Positions 1 to 10,500 of a DNA stretch of 64,000 nucleotides are shown piece after piece. Below the pieces are notes generated by a model. The model searched no databases. It saw nothing but the letters and a program-made list of their open reading frames with translations, and had not been told where the DNA came from. Made by a program: the position numbers and the translations under genes. Within the stretch, counting starts at the first letter, position 1; the number at the start of each line of letters is the position of its first letter. The stretch spans positions 10,676,001-10,740,000 of the forward strand of contig NC_089037.1 in the NCBI RefSeq assembly GCF_034140825.1, given 5' to 3'. This DNA comes from Oryza sativa Japonica Group. Taxonomy: Eukaryota; Streptophyta; Magnoliopsida; Poales; Poaceae.

Positions 1-960
1 TACTGGTGCAATATGTTCATTCAAGCACTATCCAACCTGGGGAACTTGGACCATCAATTGAGAAGATAAAATAGTAGGATGGTGCTGTATAGTCTAGGAC
101 TCTAGTAGCATACAACTCAAATATGACATAGTAACTTAGGCTGCAACATAAACGCAAACTAACAGAAGTGATATTTCATTCTTGAAGGTCACAAAAGTTC
201 TGGAACTGCATGAAGCAAAGTAGAAGTTACATGACTTCTGCATTGAAAGAGAGGTTGTCTCCAAATCATATCAACCATATCAAGGTATGCCAATCTATCC
301 TTACCAAGCTAGCTACTCAATCCCTTTTGCTTTGGTCTAACTACAATATCATAAATATTTATGCAATGCAACATAATAACAAAAAAAATGTTTCAAAAGT
401 TAATTCGTCAGCAATTTCCTTATGTGCCATAAGCCACACAAAGGAACAACAGAAACCAAAGAAGTGGCAATAGCAACAGGGAGGTCTTAGTATGAGTACA
501 TATTATCATGTTGCCAAGCCCACAAGATATAATTGACAAGCCAGGATTCTATTGCATTGAGTTCAACTAATGAGCCACAATCGGGAGTGGAAACACACCA
601 CTAACTAAAGAAAATTATGAAGTATTCATGTAGTTTTACTATACTGTTTTTTCATGAAAAAAAAGCCACAAATGATATTGGACAACTGATCAAGAAAAAG
701 ACAACCATGCATCAGGAACTTAGGATGGAAAAGTTCAATTAGTGGTTAGTGGAGGCTGGGGACCCCCAATTGTTCCCCATTTCAAAAATATATCATATGT
801 TATAAAACCAAGCCAGGGACATGTGATAAGGGAAAAATCATAAAGGAATCAATGACGATAACAAATACACAGATGACAATCAACCGAGTGATTAATAATG
901 CATAGTAAGGTACTAAACAGGGGATAACAAAATGAACTGCAACAGGAAAATGATGCATGC
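1..960. other. No resolvable exon; intron or 3' region of the PP2C gene
   Basis: I see no convincing coding exon on either strand. The stretch is AT-rich with short T- and A-runs. It should hold the last intron or the 3' untranslated region of the minus-strand phosphatase gene. A homologous terminal exon with the usual Cys-rich tail was looked for on the minus strand and not found, so it may lie left of the window. Confidence 0.4.
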
Positions 961-2535
961 CTTTCATCCAACATTGCGGAACCCTCTTCAAATAATTCCT
1001 CCACAGAGTCAAATGAAGCAGACTTGTTTCCAAGCTTTCCAACAGAACTATGTGACCTCCTACCAAAAAGAAGAGATCTCAACTTGTTCTGGTTTTTCTT
1101 TGGAGATAGTGATGGAGGTGTTGAAGAATGATCAGATGGGATGATATCAACAACCACACAGGTGGTGTCATCTTTCAGCCCACTTGTCTTCAGTGCTTGC
1201 TGTACAATATGAATGGATCTCAGTTGGATGATCAAGATAGTGAAGCATTCCATATAAAGTAAGATATAAACAAGAAACTGAAACCACACGTGAAACTACC
1301 TTCACGACAAGCTTTGCAGCCAGCTCTGCAGGCAATCCTCGGCATGCCTGAGCAGCAGCTTCTGAGGACAGTGCATCCCAAATTCCATCTGATGCAATTA
1401 TTAGCCTCCCTCCAGCATTTGATAGCTACAATTTCCCAGAATGAAAAGCATACACAGTTAAGTTCATTGCGATAAGCTACTCCTTGCATTTGATCAAACT
1501 CTTAAAATTTCACCTTCACTTGCTTGACATGTGGAATTGGCACAATGAACTCCCCAACGTCAGTATCCCCAATCGATCTTGAAAGGCACAATCCACCTGG
1601 CCAGCATCTGAGAGGTCCCACCTAAAACAACAGCAAGATTTCACATCAAAACCCATAATGAGAAATGCTTTGACAGCATTGAATGTATCCTTGAAGTTCT
1701 TTCCAAGAATATTTACTAGCAGCTTACCTCCTGTCCACCACACAGGTTGAGCCGGCTGACCTCCCCTCCACTCGCGGTGACGCGCTCCCGCTCCTCTACA
1801 TTCTCCTCGAGACGATGGTCCACGGTTAGCAGCGAGATCACACCGCCCTGCGTGTCCAATATGCACCTGGAGTCCCCAACAGACGCCACCGTGACCGTGA
1901 ACCCATCGACGACGACCAGCGTCGCTGTCGTCCCTGATGCCTCCCCTGCAATCACACTCACACAACATCCCCCAAAGTTAACATCTTCACAGCGGCGATG
2001 GTCCAGGCTTTCAAGTTTCAACGGCATTGCGAGGATCTCTCTCACCCTTGCGTTGGAAGTCGATGTCCGTCTTCACGAAGCCCGCGACCAGCGCGCGCGG
2101 CAGCGCCTGCAGCCAGTCGTCGCGGCCGATGCCCTGCGGCACGGCGCTCATCACGTGCTCCAGCAGGTGCTCCTTGCTGAACACCGCCGCCGACACGCCA
2201 TTGTGTCCGTCGAACACCTGCCAAACCGCAGATCCAAGAACAAGAACAAAACCCGACACGCCATCAGCATCACGGAATCCCGAGACGAGACCAGAAACGC
2301 GACACGGGGGGAGGGCACGTACGGCGAAGACGGAGAAGGCGGAGGAAGGGTCGCCCGGGACGCGGAGGCAGTCGGGCTTGACGAGGAAGTAGTCCTCGCC
2401 GCGCTTGGCGAAGCCGAAGTGGCCGTACCGGACGAGCGGCCGCTCGGAGCCGCCGCCGCGGAGCTCGCGGCCGATCAGGGTCGCCAGGGGAAGCGACGGG
2501 GCAGCCTTCCCCTCCTCCCCGGCGGCGCTCTCCAT
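961..2535 (-). CDS. Protein phosphatase 2C (PPM family), 3' end unresolved
   Basis: Mn/Mg-dependent serine/threonine phosphatase of the plant PP2C family. Six exons join in one frame: 2535-2323, 2217-2046, 1945-1728, 1621-1514, 1425-1300 and 1199-961, about 359 codons. Visible PP2C motifs are VFDGHNG near residue 72 (metal-binding Asp), SVGDSRC in exon 3, GGLCLSRSIGDTDVGEF in exon 4 and ASDGIWD near residue 248 (metal-binding Asp). Exon 6 ends the catalytic core (DDTTCVVVDI) and adds a basic linker. The start at 2535 (MESAAGEE) agrees with relatives; an in-frame ATG at 2583 would add 16 residues. Exon 6 appears to end at a GC donor (961/960), because relatives continue with a Cys-rich tail. 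If that intron is not used, the frame stays open to a stop at 849. From memory this could be rice PP2C33, but I do not assert the symbol. It is transcribed in the same direction as the kinesin gene. Confidence 0.9.
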
Positions 2536-2583
2536 CGCAGCCTCTCCCCGAGCCGCCGCACTCCTAGTCCTCCTACCCACCAA

Positions 2584-3388
2584 GCATCATCCCAAACTGC
2601 CAAGAACTCACCGAAACGGCGCCATTTCTTCCGCGGAAAAAAGCTCCGGCTGCTGCCAACGGCGGGAGGAACCCGAGATGGATCTGAGATTACTCAAGGA
2701 GTACTCGGATTTGGAGGCAATGGCGGCGCAATGCGGGTGGCGAACAGCTGCGATTTGGGGGAATTTGGTGGGGAGAGTGAAGGAAGAAGAAGTACCGAAC
2801 TGAGGAACAACGATTTAATTAGCTGACGATAGTAGAAGAGGTGGGATCTTTTTGTAATTCGTAGGTGAAATAGGGGGCCTCGGTGCAAATGTGCTTGCCA
2901 AATGCCTGCATTTCTGCAAGCTTGCAGCAGCAGCGAGGCCAGCTGGTCGATAGTGGTTAGCAACTTTTGGATTAAGAAATCTGAGTTGGATTAAAGAAAA
3001 GTGTGTTCATATTGTGGATTTAGCCGCAGGTTGTCCGGTTCTGAGGACTACTAGTAATGTTTTTAAGATTTTTTAAGCATGTTTGAATGTATGGTTGCCA
3101 GCTGCTAAAATGGATATGTTTGACTGACCACAGGTGGTTTTGGTGTCAGGTGTTATGGACCCATGTGCTATTGCTTGCAAGTCCACAACTCCACATATGA
3201 GTACAAGAATAGTAGTACCAGTAGTAAGCTTTTCCAAAAATGCATTTAAAAACTTAAGATTTGGTGCAATTATTTTATTTAGTCTTTACATTCATATGCA
3301 GCTGTTTAGTTTTATGCCGTTATGTGGATATCATTTTTTGGCACGTCTCGTTATAAGTAAAATTAAATGCCTCGTCCTATGCATGCTA
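2584..3388. other. Upstream region of the PP2C gene
   Basis: GC-rich 5' untranslated and promoter sequence just above the start codon grades into AT-rich intergenic DNA. The open frames reading through here on the plus strand are shadows of the GC-rich first exons. No separate gene is supported. Confidence 0.4.
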
Positions 3389-3851
3389 GGTGGTGTTTGG
3401 ATCCAAGAACTTTAGCATTAGAGAATGTTTACGGTAGCATCACATAGGCTAATCATGGATTAATTAGGCTCAATAGATTCGTCTCACGAATTAGTTCAAG
3501 ATTATGGATGGGTTTTTATTAATATTCTACGTTTAATATTTATAATTAGATCCCTATTCCATCGAATGTTTGGACACTAATTATAAATATTAAACGTAGA
3601 CTATTAATAAAACTCATCCATAATCTTGGACTAATTCGTGAGATGAATCTATTGAGCCTAATTAATCCATGATTAGCCTATGTGATGCTACAGTAAACAT
3701 TCTCTAATTATGGATTAATTAGGCTTAAAAAATTTGTCTCACAAATTAGCTTTCATTTATATAATTAGTTTTGTAAGTAGTCTATATTTAATACTCTAAA
3801 TTAGTGTCTAAATATAGAGACTAAAGTTAAGTCCCTGATCCAAACACCACC
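3389..3851. mobile_element. Foldback MITE with GGTGGTGTTTGG ends
   Basis: The two ends are perfect 15-bp inverted repeats (GGTGGTGTTTGGATC and its complement). Inside, 3410-3550 and 3570-3710 form a near-perfect inverted repeat of about 135 bp per arm that includes the AATTAGGCTCAATAGATTCGT type block common in grass MITEs. There is no coding capacity. A shorter element with the same ends lies at 57143-57284. I leave the superfamily unassigned because a clean target duplication is not visible. Confidence 0.75.
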
Positions 3852-6029
3852 AGATCAAGCATAATGTCCCTTTCTATGAGAAAATTCAATGAACAAGAAA
3901 TATAACAAAAACTAGTAGGAGCATGAGTTAGGTGCTGCCCTCCTCCCGACACGCAAAACGAAATATATATTATTACATAATTAATTAATTAATAACTATT
4001 TTTTCCTAAAAAATAAATTAATATGATTTTTTAAAAACAACTTTCATATAGAATTTTTCTACAAAGCGTGTGCGCCCTGGTAAAAAAAACAAAGTGTGCG
4101 CGCGGAAAATAAAAGAGGGAAAACTAGGAGAAGAACATAGCCTTAGTGGTGAGTACAGCTGGTGAACCCAGATCACTGCTTGAAAAGCTTTTTTCTTTTT
4201 GCTACAGTCTATAAATCGAAAATAGATTATCAAAGTAGCAAAAATAATTAAGGTTATATTTTTACATTTTAATTCTTAGTTGTCCAAAAGGAAGTCTAGG
4301 TAATGAAAGCAATGAAAAAATTAACAAATTAATTCTAAAATTCAAATCCCAAAAAATGCAAATTTGCTCATGACCTCCGAGTTTTTGACACAACGGGCTG
4401 TAAAAACACAACTAGCATGCTTTTATCCATTAACCTAAGGGCTGTTCTAACAACCACAGGTTGAAAATGGCTAATTAGTGGCATGTAAAATGAAAAACCT
4501 AATTAATTGAGTATTTTTCAAAATTAAATTATGAATTATAATTTATTTTATTTTTTAAAACGATTTTTTATAAAAAGTTTTAACATAAAACATATCGTCT
4601 AGCAGTTTAAAAGGTACGCTAAAAAATAGAGAGAGTAGCGAAACAAATCTTCACTTTACAACATTCCCCAAGTCCAAACGATCATGCAAACAAAATCGCC
4701 TGAAACATTTTGTGGCGGTGATTACTCAACTTAAGGTGAACAAGAGAGAACAAAATCACAACCCTATTAGAAACAGAGCGAATAGTTTTCGCTGCTTCAG
4801 AGAAAAGCGAATACAAATATCTTTCGGTTTGGATAATTTTCAGATAGCTCGGATACAGATACGAATACGGATATTTCCTCCCGGATACGAATACAGATAT
4901 GGTATCAGGGTTTCCGCCGGATACGGATAATAACTCGGATATCCGACTAACAATGCTATTCGGATATCCGCAGAAGCCATGAGACATACCCCAAATCTTT
5001 ATAACTCTATGACTTTCAATATACATTTTTAGATTTTAATAGAAGTTCATCTCTTAATACTAGTCCACACTATTAATATTATTTAATTTTTTAAATAAAT
5101 ATTTATAAATTATACTACATTTTAAATAAAATGAACTAATTATATATGTTGATATTTGTTTATATTAGAAATTGATTTGATTTTTCGTGTTCCGAGAAAA
5201 AATTGTTTCCGTATTCGTGTCCGATCATATTCGATTTTTATTCGTATTCGAAGTAATCTGTATTTGTTTCTATTTTGAGTTGTCCGTATTCGTATTTAAA
5301 GAAATATAAAAACAAATATGATATGAGCATTATACTTCCGTATTCATTCCGTTTTCGTCCTAAAAGGAACTAGGGTTGGGTGAGACGAGGCCGTGAAGGA
5401 GAGGTCCAGTCGTCGGTGAAACGGCGTAGCCGCGTAGGCTTTTCTTTCTACGGTCGCGCGGCGTGGCTTTGTTGGTGGTAGGACAGCTCACCTTTTCCCT
5501 GCGGTGAGTTGGCCTCGGCTGGCAAACATGGGCTTTGGGTCGCCGCTGCTTAATTAGACTTTGCGTAGTTGTTGTCTACTTGCCCGTTGAATACGCGGAT
5601 GGTTTTCTTGTAAGATCGGTGCTCTTGAATCTTAACTGAACTCGATCCTTCTTCATGCATGCACAGCGTGTTGCATAGTCGCCGAAAATTGCTAGATTAT
5701 GCTCTAAGTTTCCGAAAAGGCCTCATTGGGCATTGAACCATGATTATGTAGCTGGGCACAACGCTTAGTGGACCAGTCTCTGGCCTTGAACTACTAGGCA
5801 GTGCTTTGTAGCTAGACTAACTGGGCCAAAGATTCCTGGTGAGTATTAGAAAAAGAAAGTCTATATTACAATCTGAGTTTCCTCGCAATCGAAAAATCAT
5901 GTATACAACCTCCCTCAATTATCAATACCAATTCTTCATTTTACCTTCCTATGCAGTTCACACTGGTATCATCTGGCACCTACGTGGCACTTGGGTTGCA
6001 TTACAATCAATAAAATAAATAAATAAATA
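3852..6029. other. AT-rich intergenic DNA with decayed DNA transposons
   Basis: No gene is supported. Around 3970-4240 and 4440-4640 there are remnants of a common grass MITE type, with a core like AAAACTTTCATATAG and TTTAGCAGTTTGAAAA. From about 4750 to 5370 there are opposed runs of short repeats (CGGATACGAATACGG on the left, CCGTATTCGTGTCCG on the right), consistent with the subterminal repeats of a non-autonomous DNA transposon. 5370-5900 looks like unique intergenic DNA. Confidence 0.45.
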
Positions 6030-6290
6030 GTAAATTTTAGAAAACTACAACTTTAGTGACAAAACTATCAGTTTGTTGCAACATTAGCGACATGTTTTAG
6101 TTTACTGTAACAATAGCGTGAGAAATTATTACAAAACTGCAACTTTTATATTATATGCTGCTACAGTTGTCACCTATATGTACTGTAGCAGCATATAACG
6201 TAAAAGTTACAGTTTTGTGATAATTTCCCACGCTATTGTTACAACAAACTGATAATTTTGTCACTAAAGTTGCAGTTTTCTGAAATTTAC
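6030..6290. mobile_element. Long-TIR foldback element, Mutator-like
   Basis: The left arm from 6030 (GTAAATTTTAGAAAACTACA) and the complement of the right arm ending at 6290 match over at least 60 bp with few changes, and the match continues towards a centre near 6165. The element is embedded in a TAAATAAA-rich context, and flanking 9-mers (6021-6029 and 6291-6299) agree at 7 of 9 positions. Long arms and a 9-bp duplication would fit a Mutator-type MITE. There is no open reading frame. Confidence 0.6.
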
Positions 6291-6492
6291 TCATAAATAA
6301 ATAATGCCATGAGACCTATATGTAAAAGACCATGTTTATCTTCTTCCTCCTCGTCTTTCCCTTCTCTCATTTCATGCCATAGTTGGGATTTTGGTCTTGT
6401 GGGGCTCGGCTAAGGTCTTTTTTCCATGGAACTCCAAGACTGCATAATGAATTTCCTCCAAGCAATGCTCTTCTCCTCCAACAAATGTGTTG

Positions 6493-6749
6493 CTCCCTCC
6501 GTTTCATATTATAAGTCGTTTGACTATTTCCTAATCAAAATTTGTTAAGTTTGATTAAGTTTATAGAAAAATTTAGCAACATCCAGAATATCAAATTAGT
6601 TTTATTAAATCTAGCATTGAATATACTTGATAATATGTTTGTTTTGTGTTGAAAATACTATTATATTTTTCTATAAACTTGGTCAAATAAGTTTGATTAG
6701 GAAAAAAGTCAAACGACTTATAAATTATAGTAATATGAAATGGAGGGAG
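6493..6749. mobile_element. Stowaway MITE
   Basis: Terminal CTCCCTCCGT and its complement, with the usual internal pairing (ATAAGTCGTTTGACT at both ends in inverted orientation), identify a Stowaway-type MITE of the Tc1/mariner superfamily. A TA is present after the right end, but the left flank reads TG, so the target duplication is damaged on one side. Confidence 0.85.
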
Positions 6750-7572
6750 TAACATTTATTGCACTAAGAGGTAAGCTCAACTCCCTTCAAAAAAAAAAGA
6801 AAAAGTAAAGCTACTATACTGTAGTCATTCTGTCTAAAGCTCAGATATATGTTGGACAGTAAAATTGTAAAACATGTCACTGCAATGTATTAGATGGTAT
6901 GCACCACAGCTACAACAGACATGATTCTGCATGGTCACTTACAGGAATGAATGAAGTGGTATGTACAATCCAACGAGCACTTCCAGAACTTAAGCAAAAG
7001 GCAAGACTTCAGGACCATCACCTCTGCAGCAAAAACATGTTTCCAGGTTTCCAGGATGATCAGCAGCACAAGTTTGGCTAGCAGTGTCACTGTATGACAC
7101 GATAGCTGACATAAATCAATATCAATGTACAAGAACATGAACATGAACTTCATGGAGCGTGGACCCGTGGAAGAGAATTCCAACCAAAGCAAAAGCTGTA
7201 CTTGTTAGAATACTGGAGAATAATAAACGAAGGACATTGGAAAGAACCTTTATCAAAAGATAAAAGCGTTCAAAGAGAGAAATTATGCACCCGCTTTTGA
7301 TCAACCAATTCTCTTTCTTTTCTCTTCATTATATATATTATGAACAATACACAAAGAATTAGCAAGAACTCAACATAGCCTGATAGGCCAAATAAAAAAA
7401 AAGGTTAATGGCCTCACACACCAGTTGTTGAGATCACAACTCACCACACTGAGACAATCAATTGGGTTTATTGTCACTCATTGCTGTACTCGAGAAAAAC
7501 CTCGCAATCTCTCATGACAAACACTGAAAGAAAGCCAAGAAAAAAAAATGCACATGATCATTGTAGTAGTCC
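6750..7572. other. 3' flank of the kinesin gene
   Basis: This is sequence downstream of the kinesin stop codon on the minus strand, probably its 3' untranslated region followed by intergenic DNA. Short open frames here do not resemble anything I know. Confidence 0.4.
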
Positions 7573-10500
7573 CTACTTTGTACCAGCATGTCTACCATTT
7601 GATGAGAGCCTTCTGCTATCGCTACCACTTAAAGGTTGCCGTCCAGATCTATTTCCATTGGAGGTTTTTCTCGAAGCAGATGGTATTTGAGAATGGAGTG
7701 GTGTCCTGATGAGTAAATACATGGAAGCATGGAATATCTTAATCAGCCTTTCATGGAGTAAAATGATATATCTTATGCGAATAGTTTAGTATGTTATAGT
7801 TTAGATTATATATTTTTCTTTTTAAATAAATATTAGTATCAACCAAATATAAAAGAACCAAAAGTTAATGGGATTAATATTTAATAGATATGTACTTCCA
7901 GTACACATTTTTCATACTAATTAAATTTCAGAGAATTAGCAACTCTGTGACTAGCCTTAGCAGACCACAATCTTGAAATTCACAGCAATCACTATTATGC
8001 ATGAGGTGAACTATATCTTTAAATAACAACATAAAGATAATTTTCCATCCATGCACTATTAGTCATAACCCACAATTCACAATTAGTGTAGTCCCAAGTA
8101 ATACGCTAATATCCAAGTCCATATGACTGTTTATTCAAGTTCAGTTCATCATAGTTAAATTATTTATATCTGCTTTATACCATGAGTATTGTGGGTGCTA
8201 AAACAGTGTAGGATGATTTTACTTCAACAAAAACGGGACAAGGGAGTTATTAGCCCTGTTATTCTTAAAAAATAATGTTTGTTGTAAAAAAAAGTTGTTA
8301 ATGTAAAAAAAATGGTTACCTGGTATCTGAGCTCTCTCTTAGCTTCGTTTGTGGTTTCTTGATCTTTGAACCATTCTCGCTAATTGAACTATTGATGCTT
8401 TGGACATTGAACTGCCATAGTGCATCTGATTCTGAGGAATCACTTGTTGCAATGTCAATGTCATCAGAATCATCAGTATTTGTGGAATAAAATCTTGGTC
8501 TTTGCTGCTCAAACTCATTTCCGTCCTTTTTTCTTGAGTTATTTCTCAGGTATTGCTTATCTCTTGTACCTGAATGGTACCTTTGGTAAAAGAAGTCAGG
8601 TAAAGCTGCACTGTCGCCTTCCCAATCACCTACTGAGTTATTGTTGTTCACTACAACCTTATCGATCCATTCCCCACCAATAGTCACTCTTTCTTCTCCC
8701 ATTTGAAAATTTGCCCTTGAAATGCTATCTGGCCATGATGGGGAATCATTTGACGCTAATAAGTCCTGGAGATCAAAGCTTGGTTTCTTCTGTCTTAATG
8801 TTGGATTGGCTCTAACCTGTATAAAAACCAGATCAAACATGATGGGACAAAAACGTTAACAACAGCATGGCCGCTGAAAGGACAGTTGTATTATCATAAT
8901 TTGCTAATATCACTTGTGTAACTTGTAAATGTCAAACAAATATGAATCGTAGAAAGGTTTATAGAAGAAATAATGCAAGGCATTAGTACCTCTATGTTTC
9001 CAACGTCCTCCATTGGTTGTCTGAAGTTAGTTTGGCTAGACACCAACTCACAACTACCCTGTCGCCTATTTGAAAAGCCAGGTGAAGGCATCTTCATGTT
9101 AAATGCCTCAGGGTCACGGTTAATGTTTTGCTCTGATCCTGAATCTTTCATTGCTAATGATGATTTGAGTCGAGCAATCTGGATAGAGATAGAATATATG
9201 CATACCTTAAACAACAAATGCAGTGAGAAAATATGATACAAAGCATAGTAGCAGAAACAAACCTGCTCCTTAAGTTCTTTAACTTCTCCAGACTCTTTGT
9301 TCAACCGAGCAGCGCCAAGTTCAACAGTGGATACACGCTCGGCAAACTTCAATGTGCTTATGCTTTCTCCTAAAGCATCACTTTCTGGGCTTATATGAAC
9401 AAACATCAAGGTTTTGGCCTGACCTCCTGTAGACGCATTGTTAAAATTCGAGGAAATATAAATTATACTCAGCAGTCAGTGACAGCACATTAAGAAATTG
9501 CAAGAAGGTTAAATCTTACCAAGAGAATCTTGCAGGAGTTGTGTTAATTTACTATTCCTGTAAGGTACATGCGCACTCTTTTGGGCAAGTGAAGCAATCA
9601 CATCCCCTAAAGCCGACAATGATTTGTTTATATGTTGTGCTTCTTTTAACCTTTCTCCAGTGACCTCTGACTTATCAACCCGCTCACTGCCTGCGAGATC
9701 AACTAAGTGCATGCAGCCACGAAGAATGGTCCCTGATGTCAAATCTCTTCCTTGAACATGTACAGTTAAGCAACTGCAAGATTAAGAGAATATTTCATTA
9801 TGTTCATTTATCAATTCAAATTATTTCATGTGATTTTTTTACACAGAAAAGGTTGGGTTACCTGTGGGAACGACTGCTCCGGTCATTTAGTGCAGTGGCG
9901 CCGACTGCACGGTTCTTCTGCCCAACATTCATCAATTCCATCACGTCCATTGTTGATGCGACACAGACAAGGCTTGCATCCGGCACATTAAGTCCATTCT
10001 GAGAATTATTTCGAATCTCTAATGTATATACTTGTTAAGGAAGACTATTTACTTCAGCAGTACAAAATAATTTACTTGTGAAAGCAATTTATAACACAAA
10101 TAAAGTGGCACAATTTGATAGAAACATGCTGTTGTGAGGATATCTTTTGTTCAGACCATCATTGACAAGGAGGTCCCTGACTTGCTCATTATAAATCTCT
10201 ATCATTTGCACAGCAATATCATAAATGAATGCTCCTTTCCTTTGTTCGGCAAGCTTAAATAGATCACTTAGTGCCCGATAATTTACACCCTGGGTTTGCT
10301 CAGTCATGTTCTTGGGCCCACTCTACATAAAAGAAATAGAGAAGATGTTAATGGTACATGAAGGGAATCCATGGTAGTATATGCTTTAGAAACACTATTA
10401 ATTGATATCAGTCATATATATTGACCAAATATTGTTACTGTACTCACCATTGTATATGTCTTCCCTGAACCGGTCTGGCCATAAGCAAAGATGCAAACGT

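Noticed and set aside
1747-2826. Long plus-strand open frame (359 codons) opposite the PP2C exons
   Set aside because: It is antisense to the conserved PP2C exons, with low-complexity Arg/Ser/Gly-rich translation. It is explained by GC-rich exon composition.
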